DNA of 11,983 bases, from assembly GCA_017964755.1 (NCBI GenBank), contig JAGCRI010000149.1, positions 1 to 11,983 on the forward strand, in the 5' to 3' direction. The notes below the pieces were generated by a model. It saw only the letters and a program-made list of their open reading frames with translations, did not search any database and had not been told where the DNA came from. Position numbers and translations under genes: made by a program. Of the stretch, positions 1 to 7,884 are shown piece after piece. Positions within the stretch are counted from its first letter, which is position 1, and each line of letters begins with the position of its first letter. The stretch comes from Bacteroidales bacterium (GTDB lineage Bacteria; Bacteroidota; Bacteroidia; Bacteroidales; WCHB1-69).

Positions 1-562
1 TCTCTTTTACTGTGTCGTGCCAGCGGTGAGGATTCTCAGCCAAAATCGCTTTCAGGGTTTTCAAGATGACGGCTTCCTCGTGGGAAGATGGGGTTTTGTC
101 GAGCACTGACGCGTCGTTTTCGGCTTGGTAGCCCTTGTGGATGAGCAGTGTCGCGTCTCCGCCGTCGTCAACGATGAGATTTGGGCCTTTGCCGCCAGGG
201 AACGCGAGGGCTTGGCTTGTACACCACCAATAGTCTTCGAGAGACTCGCCTTTCCAAGCGAAGACGGGAACGCCAGCAGCAGCTATAGCAGCGGCCGCGT
301 GATCTTGCGTTGAGAATATATTGCAGCTGCACCAGCGCACATCCGCGCCAAGCTTAACAAGCGTTTCGATGAGGCATGCAGTTTGTATTGTCATGTGCAG
401 TGAGCCCATTATGCGCGCGCCTTTCAAAGGCTTGCTTTCGCCATATTTTTCGCGCAGAGCCATCAGTCCTGGCATCTCTTTCTCAGAAATTTCAATTTCT
501 TTTCTGCCCCAATCTGCCAATCCTATATCAGCGATTTTGTAGTCTAAATTTTTGTCACTCAT
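1..562 (-). CDS. ahcY: adenosylhomocysteinase, N-terminal part (cut by window edge)
   Basis: Hydrolyses S-adenosylhomocysteine to adenosine and homocysteine in the cytoplasm, removing the product inhibitor of methyltransferases; needs bound NAD. I translated it directly: 187 codons from the ATG at 560-562, opening MSDKNLDYKIADIGLADWGR, with the frame still open at base 1. Family landmarks are GSLHMTIQTACLIETL (residues 53-68, with His56 matching the substrate-binding His), WCSCNIFSTQDHAAAA (77-92) and LIVDDGGDATLLIH (129-142, with the catalytic-type Asp at 132). Residues about 147-185 form the extra segment of bacterial-type enzymes that mammalian ones lack. The NAD-binding Rossmann domain lies outside the window; full family length is about 470 residues. 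There is no Shine-Dalgarno sequence before the start. The permease gene upstream on the same strand ends 86 bp away, and a candidate promoter lies between them. Identity is near certain; whether the gene is intact cannot be seen. Confidence 0.96.
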   Translation of the reverse strand, partial: MSDKNLDYKIADIGLADWGRKEIEISEKEMPGLMALREKYGESKPLKGARIMGSLHMTIQTACLIETLVKLGADVRWCSCNIFSTQDHAAAAIAAAGVPVFAWKGESLEDYWWCTSQALAFPGGKGPNLIVDDGGDATLLIHKGYQAENDASVLDKTPSSHEEAVILKTLKAILAENPHRWHDTVKE

Positions 563-601
563 ATAATTGCTGTTTTTAAATAATAAAACTTTTTTAGACG
601 G

Positions 602-632
602 CAAATATACAATTTTTACCTCTGAATTTCAA
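602..632 (-). promoter_or_regulatory. candidate promoter for ahcY
   Basis: The complement of 602-609 reads TATATTTG, a full match to the Bacteroidetes -7 element TAnnTTTG. A TTG (complement of 630-632) lies 20 bp upstream as a partial -33 element. Transcription would begin about 30 nt before the ahcY start. The surrounding AT-rich sequence makes chance matches possible. Nothing else (riboswitch fold or terminator hairpin) is recognisable in 563-648. Confidence 0.35.
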
Positions 633-648
633 TACCAAAATTCATTTT

Positions 649-1671
649 TTAATTCCCATTTCTTTCTCTCAAAAGGAGAAAAATGAAATACGGTCCGCCG
701 ATGATTGCTGTGATGCTTCCGACCGGCAGCTCAGAAGGTAGGGCTATGGTGCGGGCGAGAGTGTCGGCTATCAGGAGAAATATAGCACCGGCAAAGAGAG
801 AATATAGCATCATCTTGCGGCAGTCGGCGCCGACAAGTAGCCTCACGATGTGCGGAATTACCAGGCCTACAAAGCCGATTACCCCGCAGAAAGAGACTAC
901 AACGGCTATGAGAAGCGAAGAGAGTGCGAGCGCAAGCATAGTGGTACGGCGGGTGTTTACACCGAGAGTCTTAGCTGTCTCTTCTCCTAACTGTATGAGA
1001 TTTAAATCTTTAGAGATGTAAAATAATGCGAATATTATTGTGATGAAACCGAGTGCCACAATCATGACCTCTGACCAGCCTGCGTTGGCGAGACTGCCCA
1101 TCGTCCAGAACATGATTTTGTGCATTGACTCCTGATGCATGACCATTATAAGTGTGATGACCGCTGAAAGGAAGAAATTGAGTGCGACCCCGACAAGCAG
1201 CAGCGAGTAAGTTGTGCGGCGCCGGCCACGCGTGATTGCAAATATGACGGCAAGTGTGAGCAGTGCCGTGACCAATGCTGATAGTGTTACCCCGAATACG
1301 AATACGTTCCAGCCCAATACAAACGCAACAGCTGCCCCAAGTGATGCTCCGGAGGAAATGCCGAGTATATACGGATCGCAAATCGGATTCCTGAATATGG
1401 ACTGGAATACGCAGCCGCACACAGCAAGCGCTGCACCGCCGAGTACCGCCATGATGACTCGCGGCAGCCTAAGCTGGAAAAAAATGTAATTGACATTGGG
1501 AGAGACTTCAGGCGCGGGACCGATTCCGAGTTTGTTCAATATCAGAAGGAAACAGTCGGCGGGGGAGACCTGCACGGCTCCGATTGAGGCGGCAATAAAC
1601 ATTGCTAAGGGTATCACAGCGAAGAACAGAAATGCTGGAAGCAATATCCTTTTGTATTGACTCTTTTTCAT
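649..1671 (-). CDS. FecCD/BtuC-family ABC transporter permease (iron chelate, haem or cobalamin)
   Basis: Inner-membrane subunit of a type II ABC importer that brings iron chelates, haem or vitamin B12 from a periplasmic binding protein into the cell. The 340 residues match the usual FecCD/BtuC length and are almost wholly hydrophobic, consistent with about ten membrane helices. Seen motifs: RLPR (68-71); FQSIFRNPICDPYILGISSG (89-108), the family hallmark; LGEETAKTLGVN (228-239); the loop GVIGFVGLVIPHIVRL (263-278) that contacts the ATPase; ADTLAR (302-307); and ELPVGSITAIIGGPYFIFLL (314-333). The ATG start (1669-1671) is followed by MKKSQYKR and then the first helix, a natural N-terminus. 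No binding-protein or ATPase gene adjoins it: upstream is a divergent oxidoreductase and downstream is ahcY. Substrate cannot be read from the permease alone; family assignment is firm. Confidence 0.93.
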   Translation of the reverse strand: MKKSQYKRILLPAFLFFAVIPLAMFIAASIGAVQVSPADCFLLILNKLGIGPAPEVSPNVNYIFFQLRLPRVIMAVLGGAALAVCGCVFQSIFRNPICDPYILGISSGASLGAAVAFVLGWNVFVFGVTLSALVTALLTLAVIFAITRGRRRTTYSLLLVGVALNFFLSAVITLIMVMHQESMHKIMFWTMGSLANAGWSEVMIVALGFITIIFALFYISKDLNLIQLGEETAKTLGVNTRRTTMLALALSSLLIAVVVSFCGVIGFVGLVIPHIVRLLVGADCRKMMLYSLFAGAIFLLIADTLARTIALPSELPVGSITAIIGGPYFIFLLLRERNGN

Positions 1672-1694
1672 TTAGTGTGATCAAAATCAGAGTG

Positions 1695-1728
1695 CAAAGG
1701 TAATATTTTTGAAAATATGTTACTGAAA
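1695..1728 (-). promoter_or_regulatory. candidate promoter for the FecCD permease
   Basis: The complement of 1695-1702 is TACCTTTG, a full match to the Bacteroidetes -7 consensus TAnnTTTG. The complement of 1725-1728 is TTTC, a one-mismatch -33 element 22 bp away. The predicted leader before the ATG at 1671 is short, under 20 nt. No Fur-box-like inverted repeat was recognised by eye. Confidence 0.35.
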
Positions 1729-1742
1729 TGACAAATAAAGAT

Positions 1743-1750
1743 TATTTTTG
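1743..1750 (+). promoter_or_regulatory. candidate -7 element for the nfn gene
   Basis: TATTTTTG at 1743-1750 fits TAnnTTTG and lies 26 bp before the ATG at 1777. No convincing TTTG sits 19-21 bp upstream. A second copy of the same octamer is at 1704-1711, so either could be used. It shares the 105-bp divergent gap with the permease promoter on the other strand. Confidence 0.3.
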
Positions 1751-1776
1751 CAAGAAATTCTGTTTAATATCCAGTT

Positions 1777-4059
1777 ATGTATTCGATAATCAGAAAAAGA
1801 AAACTTGCAGAAGATACTTATTTGATGGAAATTGAGGCGCCGCGTATTGCAAAGTCAGCGTTGCCGGGGCAATTCGTCATTGTTAAGACTACGGAACGCG
1901 GTGAGCGGATTCCACTTACAATAGTTGACTATGATAGGGATAAATGTATAACATTGATATTTAAGGCAATAGGCCTGTCAACACGTGAAATGGCTTCTAT
2001 GGGGGAAGGTGATTCTTTTAAGGATGTTGTGGGGCCTCTTGGTCGTGCGTCAAATTTGGTTTCATTGACAGACAATGAATTGGCGGATTATCGCGTGGCT
2101 TTTGTCGCTGGTGGCATTGGCATTGCTCCCGTCTATCCTCAGGTGAAATGGCTTTATGAGCATGGCAATAGGCCGGTCGTGATTGCAGGTGCAAAAACAA
2201 AAAGTCTTCTTTTTTATACTGATGAGCTTAAGGAAATTTCTGATTTGCATGTTGTTACAGATGATGAGTCGTATGGTATGAAGGGTATGGTGACGGATTG
2301 TCTGAGAAATATTTTGGAAAAAGGTGTCCGTTATGATGAGATCGTTGCTGTCGGCCCGATGATAATGATGAAGTTTGTTGTGGAGCTTGCGCGTGAGTTC
2401 TCGATACCATGCACTGTCAGCCTTAACTCACTTATGGTTGATGGCACGGGAATGTGCGGTGCGTGCCGCGTTACTATCGGCGGCAAGACCAAATTCACCT
2501 GTGTTGACGGGCCTGAATTTGACGGTTATGCAGTCGATTTTGCCGAGGCAATGAAACGGCAGGCTATGTATGATACGATAGATGGACGAAAACGTATTGA
2601 AGATGAGGAGACACGTGAGGGGCATGTCTGTTTTGTCGGTGGTGTCGATAATGACGAGCCGGACAGGCGCATTCAGGTGCCAATGCGTGAGCAGCCGGCT
2701 GATGAACGGATAAAGAATTTCAGGGAAGTGGCGTTGGGCTATAATGCAGAGGAAGCAATACAGGAGGCAAAGCGCTGCCTGCAATGCCGCAAGCCTCAGT
2801 GCGTTAAAGGCTGCCCTGTCCATATTGATATTCCGGAGTTTATCCGTTATGTTGCGCAAGGTGATTTCAAGCAAGCGGCTTTTGTGATTAATAAAAATTC
2901 AGCACTTCCTGCTGTGTGTGGACGAGTCTGTCCGCAGGAGACACAGTGCGAGGGCGAGTGCGTTTCGGGACGGAAATTCGATACTATAGGGATTGGGAAA
3001 TTGGAGCGTTTCGTCGGTGATTGGGCGCGCGAACACAATATTGAGTTTGATGTCCCGCAGGAGAAAAACGGCTTTAAGGTTGCTGTGGTCGGTAGCGGCC
3101 CCGCAGGACTTACATGTGCGAAAGAACTTTTGGTGAAAGGTTATGAGGTGACGGTATTCGAGGCACTGCACGAACTTGGCGGCGTGCTTGCTTATGGGAT
3201 ACCTTCGTTCAGATTGCCGAAGGAGACGGTGGTTTATCACGAGATTGAAAATCTGCGGAAATTGGGCGCTAAATTTGAGCGTAATGTTATTGTCGGCAAG
3301 ACTATCACTATAGACCAGCTCATTGATAATGAGGGGTTTTCAGCAGTGTTTATAGGTTCGGGGGCGGGTTTGCCGAATTTTATGCACATCCATGGGGAGA
3401 ATCTTTGTGGTGTGGTTTCGGCTAATGAGTTTCTCACCCGCAACAACCTTCTGTTCGCGTACAAGGAAGGCTATGTAACTCCGAATTATATTGGGAAGCG
3501 TGTCGCCATTATCGGAGGCGGCAATGTTGCCATGGATGCGGCTCGCACAGCGGTGCGGCTCGGCGCCGGGGTTACGGTTGTTTATAGGCGTTCTGAAGAG
3601 GAATTGCCGGCACGGCACGAGGAGGTGCAACACGCTAAAGAGGAGGGGATAGATTTTAACTTGCTTTGTAATCCTGTGGAGATTTTGGGGGATGAAAAAG
3701 GTTGGGTGAAAGCTATGCGATGTGTGCGTATGCAGTTGGGCGAGCCTGACATTTCAGGCCGGCGCCGTCCGGTTCCTGTCCCTGATTCTGATTTTACACT
3801 TGATGTTGATATGGTCATATTGGCGGTGGGCACTTCACCTAATCCTATCATTTCGTCAAATACGCCGGGATTGAATACTGACAGTTGGGGTAGTCTCGTG
3901 GCTGATGAGGAGACAGGCCAGACAACACGCGAAGGTGTTTTTGCGGCAGGCGATGCCGTGAGCGGTTCGGCAACAGTCATTATGGCGATGGGCGGTGCTA
4001 AGAAGGCCGCCGCCGCTATTGACAAATACGTTCGCGAAAAATTTGGTGCAAGTAGGTAA
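1777..4059 (+). CDS. NfnA-NfnB fusion: NADH-dependent ferredoxin:NADP+ oxidoreductase-type flavoprotein
   Basis: Single-chain version of the two Nfn subunits, which in anaerobes couple NADH, reduced ferredoxin and NADP+ by flavin-based electron bifurcation. Residues about 1-280 are NfnA (DHOD electron-transfer-subunit-like): FAD part RIPLTIVDYD (44-53), nucleotide-binding VAGGIGIAPVYP (110-121), and a [2Fe-2S] site spaced Asp222-x4-Cys227-x2-Cys230-x11-Cys242, the Asp/Cys3 pattern of Nfn. Residues about 300-760 are NfnB, like the small subunit of glutamate synthase: two cysteine groups for [4Fe-4S] clusters (334, 337, 342, 346; 381, 385, 391, 395), FAD motif VAVVGSGPAGLTCAKEL (435-451), NADP motif VAIIGGGNVAMDAARTAVRLG split at 576-596, and VFAAGDAVSG (721-730). 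Databases often name such fusions bifunctional DHOD subunit/glutamate synthase, but no glutamate synthase large subunit is adjacent. It is divergent from the permease and ends 19 bp from convergent maf. Bifurcation itself is inferred. Confidence 0.92.
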   Translation: MYSIIRKRKLAEDTYLMEIEAPRIAKSALPGQFVIVKTTERGERIPLTIVDYDRDKCITLIFKAIGLSTREMASMGEGDSFKDVVGPLGRASNLVSLTDNELADYRVAFVAGGIGIAPVYPQVKWLYEHGNRPVVIAGAKTKSLLFYTDELKEISDLHVVTDDESYGMKGMVTDCLRNILEKGVRYDEIVAVGPMIMMKFVVELAREFSIPCTVSLNSLMVDGTGMCGACRVTIGGKTKFTCVDGPEFDGYAVDFAEAMKRQAMYDTIDGRKRIEDEETREGHVCFVGGVDNDEPDRRIQVPMREQPADERIKNFREVALGYNAEEAIQEAKRCLQCRKPQCVKGCPVHIDIPEFIRYVAQGDFKQAAFVINKNSALPAVCGRVCPQETQCEGECVSGRKFDTIGIGKLERFVGDWAREHNIEFDVPQEKNGFKVAVVGSGPAGLTCAKELLVKGYEVTVFEALHELGGVLAYGIPSFRLPKETVVYHEIENLRKLGAKFERNVIVGKTITIDQLIDNEGFSAVFIGSGAGLPNFMHIHGENLCGVVSANEFLTRNNLLFAYKEGYVTPNYIGKRVAIIGGGNVAMDAARTAVRLGAGVTVVYRRSEEELPARHEEVQHAKEEGIDFNLLCNPVEILGDEKGWVKAMRCVRMQLGEPDISGRRRPVPVPDSDFTLDVDMVILAVGTSPNPIISSNTPGLNTDSWGSLVADEETGQTTREGVFAAGDAVSGSATVIMAMGGAKKAAAAIDKYVREKFGASR

Positions 4060-4078
4060 CTGATACTTGTTCGGTAGG

Positions 4079-4690
4079 TTATAGTTTTTCGGATGAGGAA
4101 TGTTGCATAATTTCGTCCAACATTTCCCACAGGAGCCGTGTGGGCAGTCCCATTACATTGTAAAACGAGCCTTTGATGTATTCAATGCATACATATCCGA
4201 ACCATTCCTGAACACCGTATGCACCTGCTTTATCCAGAGGCTTGTATTTTTCCACGTAATATTTTATCTCATCTTTCAATACATCTGCAAATTTCACTAT
4301 TGACCGTCTGTTCGCAGTTATCATTCGCGACTTTGTCGCAACTGTCAGTCCTGAAATCACCTCATGCTCCTTGCCTGAAAGTTCTGTAAGCATTGCTATA
4401 GCTTCTGTCTTGTCTTTAGGCTTCCCTATGACTTTATCTCCTAACACTACTATTGTGTCACAGGCAATAAAAATATCGTTTGGCGCGACTTTGTCAAAAT
4501 CGATTTTCGACAATTTGAGCCGTGAAAGATATTCCGCAACTTCCACCGGCGTGAGCCCTTCCGGATAAGATTCCTCAACATCTGAAGGGTAATATGTGAA
4601 ATCAATCCCCATGCCTTTGAGCAACTCGTGCCTTCTTGGAGATTTTGAAACCAAATAGAAATTATAATTTGAAAAATTTTCTGAAAGCAT
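4079..4690 (-). CDS. maf: Maf-family nucleoside triphosphate pyrophosphatase (dTTP/UTP type)
   Basis: Cytoplasmic house-cleaning enzyme that hydrolyses dTTP, UTP and modified pyrimidine nucleotides to monophosphate and pyrophosphate; older annotation calls the family septum formation inhibitors. The 203 residues show every Maf landmark: SKSPRR near the N-terminus (15-20), CDTIV with the catalytic-type Asp78, IGKPKD (88-93), DKAGAYGVQ (153-161) and FYNVMGLP (176-183). DKAGAYGVQ points to the YhdE (dTTP/UTP) branch rather than the YceF branch. It is the last gene of the five-gene minus-strand run, starting 5 bp after the nadD stop, and it faces the end of the nfn gene across 19 bp with no clear terminator hairpin between. 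The ATG at 4688-4690 leaves a normal short lead before the first strand. Substrate class is inferred from motif type. Confidence 0.93.
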   Translation of the reverse strand: MLSENFSNYNFYLVSKSPRRHELLKGMGIDFTYYPSDVEESYPEGLTPVEVAEYLSRLKLSKIDFDKVAPNDIFIACDTIVVLGDKVIGKPKDKTEAIAMLTELSGKEHEVISGLTVATKSRMITANRRSIVKFADVLKDEIKYYVEKYKPLDKAGAYGVQEWFGYVCIEYIKGSFYNVMGLPTRLLWEMLDEIMQHSSSEKL

Positions 4691-4695
4691 TTCTG

Positions 4696-5274
4696 TTATT
4701 TTCTGTAAAGATTCATTTCGTCAATATATTCTGCGACAGCTGGTGGCAGACAGTAACGCACGTTTTTGCCTGTGCGGAGCGATTCGCGTATCATTGTCGC
4801 AGAAAGTTCAATGCGTGGAGCTCCCACTATCGTAATTTGGGCATTTGCGTAATCTTTTTTGCCTTCGTAACCAGCTCTTGGATAGACAAATATAGGATAA
4901 TTGTTCAATATAAACTCGTAATTTTTCCATTTTTCAATACTTTGAAGATTATCTTCGCCCATTATTATTGAAAAATTTTTATTTGGATATAATTCACTGA
5001 GTTTCAATAAAGTAAAACTTGTATATGATGGGCGCGGCAGCCTGAATTCCACATCACAAGCTTTGAAACGCGCATCATTCTCAATGGCGGACTGCACCAT
5101 ATAATAACGCTGGTGTTCGTTCAGAAGTGTCTTCTTTTGTTTCAGGGGGTTGTTTGGCGAAATCACAAACCAAACTTCATCCAAATCTGTATGCTCCACA
5201 ATATATTCGGCAATAATGAGGTGCCCAATATGTATTGGGTTGAAGGAGCCGAAAAAAAGACCGATGTTGTTCAT
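4696..5274 (-). CDS. nadD: nicotinate-nucleotide adenylyltransferase
   Basis: Adenylates nicotinate mononucleotide with ATP to give deamido-NAD, the penultimate step of NAD synthesis, in the cytoplasm. The 192 residues match the family and show the nucleotidyltransferase signature GSFNPIHIGH (9-18), ISPNNPLKQK (38-47), MGEDNLQSIEKWKNY (105-119) in the NaMN-binding region, and the C-terminal SATMIRESLRTG (158-169), equivalent to the ISSTxIR motif. Start choice: the upstream gene ends TGA at 5274-5276 and the strand reads GTGATGA there. I prefer the ATG at 5272-5274, sharing one base with that stop; a GTG one codon earlier (5275-5277) would add a single residue. Both geometries imply translational coupling to gmk. 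The stop is 5 bp before maf. The gmk-nadD pairing is, to my knowledge, common in Bacteroidales. Confidence 0.95.
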   Translation of the reverse strand: MNNIGLFFGSFNPIHIGHLIIAEYIVEHTDLDEVWFVISPNNPLKQKKTLLNEHQRYYMVQSAIENDARFKACDVEFRLPRPSYTSFTLLKLSELYPNKNFSIIMGEDNLQSIEKWKNYEFILNNYPIFVYPRAGYEGKKDYANAQITIVGAPRIELSATMIRESLRTGKNVRYCLPPAVAEYIDEMNLYRK

Positions 5275-5852
5275 CACTGCTTCAAAAAACCTGCGATGAG
5301 ATTGTAAGCTTCTTTTTGTGCGACAGACAATGTGTCGTTAAGTACCACTTTGTCGAATTTGTTTTCAAAAGAGAGTTCGTATTCACTTTTGTCAAGGCGT
5401 TTTTTCAGAGTCTCTTCTGTTTCGGTGCCGCGTCCGAGAAGACGTTGTCTGAGACATTCCAATGTGGGAGGTTTGACAAAAATGGAAAGGGCATTGTCAC
5501 CGAAATGTTTTTTTATGTTGAGCCCGCCGAGCACATCAACATCGAAGATGACAGCGTTGCCAGCTTCCCAAATGCGTGTCAGCTCAGATAGAAGTGTCCC
5601 GTAATATTGTCCGGCATAAACTTCCTGCCATTCGAGAAATTCACCGTTGGCAACACGTTTGCGGAACTCGTCTGCTGAAATGAAATAGTAGTCTTTACCA
5701 TCTGTTTCCTGTGCCCGTTTTGTCCTGCTGGTGGCAGAAACTGATAAAGCGAGCGGCAAACCGCTGTCTAACAGGTATTTAACAATAGAAGTTTTGCCTG
5801 AGCCTGATGGAGCACAGATTATAACAACTTTTTCATTCACATTATTGGTCAT
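5274..5852 (-). CDS. gmk: guanylate kinase
   Basis: Phosphorylates GMP to GDP with ATP, feeding GTP and dGTP pools. The 192 residues have standard guanylate-kinase architecture: P-loop APSGSGKT (14-21), GMP-binding SATSRTKR (39-46), GKDYYF (52-57), FLEWQEVYAGQYYGT (72-86), Walker-B-like VIFDVDVLGG (101-110) and a lid-region RGTETEE (141-147). The tetrapeptide SVSATSRTKR replaces the SVSxTTRxPR seen in many bacteria, a mild variation. The ATG at 5850-5852 is 18 bp after the debranching-enzyme stop, so co-transcription with the glycogen gene upstream is likely; no promoter match lies in that gap. The last base of the stop is shared with the nadD ATG. Assignment is very secure. Confidence 0.97.
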   Translation of the reverse strand: MTNNVNEKVVIICAPSGSGKTSIVKYLLDSGLPLALSVSATSRTKRAQETDGKDYYFISADEFRKRVANGEFLEWQEVYAGQYYGTLLSELTRIWEAGNAVIFDVDVLGGLNIKKHFGDNALSIFVKPPTLECLRQRLLGRGTETEETLKKRLDKSEYELSFENKFDKVVLNDTLSVAQKEAYNLIAGFLKQ

Positions 5853-5870
5853 GCTACAGAGCTAATAAGA

Positions 5871-7832
5871 TTATTTTGTTCTTGCGTTTTTTTCAAGGAG
5901 CCATTTCAGATATAATACGGCAGACACGCTCCATGCCTGTGATATGCAGCCGTTGGGGCGGTGTGGCGGGTCTCCGTCGCAAAGTTCGGCAACAGTTGAG
6001 ATGCCGTATTCCTTCATGCAGCCGTCAAAATTATAGAACAGCTTTTCGAGGAGTGGCAACGCGGCTTTTCCGTAAACGGTGAGCATTCCGTCTGCAAAGG
6101 GCGCAAGAAGCCACACCCATACGGAGCCTTGGTGGTATGCCGCATCACGTTCAGCCTGATTGCCACGGTAATATCCTTTATATTGGGGGTCATTCGGGGA
6201 CAATGTGCGTATGCCCTTGTCTGTCAGAAGTTCCTCGCAAGTGCGTTTCAATATCAGCTGCCTGATTTTCTCACTTATAGGTGTGTATGGCAGTGACGTT
6301 ACTATCATCATGTTCGGGCGGACCTGGAAATTCTTGTATTCACCATCCACATAATCAGCAAGATAACCTTTCTCTTTAGACCAAAAAGTTGATTTGAATG
6401 TGTCGGGAAACGATTTGACAAATGGTGCCCATTCGTCAGCAAAAGCGTTGTCGCCTGCTTTCTTTGCCATTTCAACGGCAAAGCATACTGCGTTGTACCA
6501 CAATCCGTTGATTTCAACTTGACAGCCGGTGCGTGGTGTTACAGGCTTGCCGTCAACAATGGCGTCCATCCAAGTAAGAGCCACATCGTTCCCACCTGCA
6601 TATATCAGCCCGTTGTCTAACATTCTGATATTATATAGTGAGCCGTTTTTGTAAGCGTTTATGATGCTTTTCATCGCTTCACCGTACTCTTTCCAAATAT
6701 CAACCTGAATCTTTTTATCTGTTTTCAGAAAATCTGAGAACTGTTGAAGTGTCCTGAAAAACCAGAGCGGGGCGTCAACGGAATTATAGGCGGCGGCGCT
6801 GCCCAAACCAATGTTCGGGAATAAGCCGTCACGCATTTCGGTGAGCATAGTGTCCATAATCTCCTTGCATAGGTCGGGACGGCCTACAGCGAGTGTCAGC
6901 CCCGGCAGAGCAATGAATGTGTCGCGCCCCCAACGGCCGAACCATGGGTAGCCGGCGATAACCACTGTTTTCCCGTTTCTGCGCACAATGAACTGGTCGG
7001 CAGCGTTTTGCAGACAGTTGAAATAGGTTGAACGTGTTGTGTGCTTTTTCAGTTCTTTTTCATACAATGGCTTGATGTCAGCGGGGTTCATCGGCTCGAT
7101 GCCAATGGTGAAATATACTTCCTTCCCGTGTACAGGCACATTTATTTTCCCGACATTGAGCAGATCCTCGTATCCGTCATATCCGCGCCGTATTTCTTCT
7201 TCATACTCGAAGTCGTGATACCAGACAGGAGCGTGCTCGTATGTTACAGGTGTTGAAGCCTGCATGCATACAGGGGTGAAGCCGTCGTAAAGACAATGGC
7301 TCACACCGTTTTCGAGCAGCTGGTAACTTGTGTTCGCAGCATTGTTTTCATGTGTAAGGTCATGCATTTTGCGGAACCCGAGCAGTGGCTGGAACTGTAT
7401 GGAGGCTGTCTCAAAATCGTCTAAAATCGTATATTTTACGATAATACGGTCTGTGTGCTGTACAAAAAGAAATTCTTTCGTGAAATTGAATTTTCCGACA
7501 CGGTAATAATATACTGGCAGATTGTCAGCCACAAATTTTTGCAGGTACTTGTTGCCTTTAGGGTCGATAATTCCGCCGCGGTATTGATGTATGCCCAGAT
7601 GGAATTCCATATCGTTGACGACAATATTCTCGTTTAGAGTGGAGACCAGCATGTAGCGTTCGCCGTCTATGGCGTCTTGCGGAACTATGAAAAGTCCGTG
7701 GTACTTGCGGGTGTTCAGTCCAAGTAGGGTTGTGGTGGCAAAAGCACCCGTGCGGCTGCAACGAAGCAGCTCCCTGCTTTTTGCGTACGGGATATTCACC
7801 AGCTTTTCTTTGTCGAATTCAATGTAATTCAT
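5871..7832 (-). CDS. glycogen debranching enzyme (amylo-alpha-1,6-glucosidase family)
   Basis: Removes alpha-1,6-linked glucose branches during glycogen or maltodextrin breakdown. At 653 residues it matches the bacterial/archaeal debranching family with an N-terminal beta-rich domain (about 15-240) and a C-terminal alpha/alpha-barrel catalytic domain (about 270-650). Seen motifs: SRTGAFATTTLLGLNTRKYHG, split at 26-46; GYPWFGRWGRDTFIALPGL (294-312), the strongest hallmark; TWMDA (420-424); RPNMMI (505-510); YHQGSVWVWLLAPF (566-579); and AELCDGDPPHRPNGCISQAW (615-634). Acidic residues in the WGRD, TWMDA and AELCDGD segments are candidates for the general acid/base pair, an inference. No signal peptide is present, so it acts in the cytoplasm on storage glycogen. 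It sits second in a run: TPR gene 52 bp upstream, gmk 18 bp downstream. A glycogen gene ahead of nucleotide and NAD genes is an unusual mix. Confidence 0.93.
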   Translation of the reverse strand: MNYIEFDKEKLVNIPYAKSRELLRCSRTGAFATTTLLGLNTRKYHGLFIVPQDAIDGERYMLVSTLNENIVVNDMEFHLGIHQYRGGIIDPKGNKYLQKFVADNLPVYYYRVGKFNFTKEFLFVQHTDRIIVKYTILDDFETASIQFQPLLGFRKMHDLTHENNAANTSYQLLENGVSHCLYDGFTPVCMQASTPVTYEHAPVWYHDFEYEEEIRRGYDGYEDLLNVGKINVPVHGKEVYFTIGIEPMNPADIKPLYEKELKKHTTRSTYFNCLQNAADQFIVRRNGKTVVIAGYPWFGRWGRDTFIALPGLTLAVGRPDLCKEIMDTMLTEMRDGLFPNIGLGSAAAYNSVDAPLWFFRTLQQFSDFLKTDKKIQVDIWKEYGEAMKSIINAYKNGSLYNIRMLDNGLIYAGGNDVALTWMDAIVDGKPVTPRTGCQVEINGLWYNAVCFAVEMAKKAGDNAFADEWAPFVKSFPDTFKSTFWSKEKGYLADYVDGEYKNFQVRPNMMIVTSLPYTPISEKIRQLILKRTCEELLTDKGIRTLSPNDPQYKGYYRGNQAERDAAYHQGSVWVWLLAPFADGMLTVYGKAALPLLEKLFYNFDGCMKEYGISTVAELCDGDPPHRPNGCISQAWSVSAVLYLKWLLEKNARTK

Positions 7833-7884
7833 ATCGGTTTAATATCTCAAAATCACAATGTCAGAAAAGAGAAAGTGGAGGGGC

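Noticed and set aside
563..648. SAH or other riboswitch upstream of ahcY
   Set aside because: The gap is only 86 bp, very AT-rich, and shows no paired conserved stems; a simple promoter explains it better.
1010..1496. Overlapping open frames within the permease gene (136, 91 and 69 codons)
   Set aside because: They are out-of-frame or antisense shadows of the FecCD gene, whose own frame has strong family motifs throughout.
3582..4130. 182-codon minus-strand open frame opposite the end of nfn
   Set aside because: It lies antisense to a well-supported gene and also overlaps maf; the translation shows no family features and reads as a mirror of nfn codon use.
5316..5604. Two plus-strand open frames opposite gmk (about 90 codons each)
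   Set aside because: Both are antisense to gmk, have no recognisable motifs, and overlap each other in different frames.
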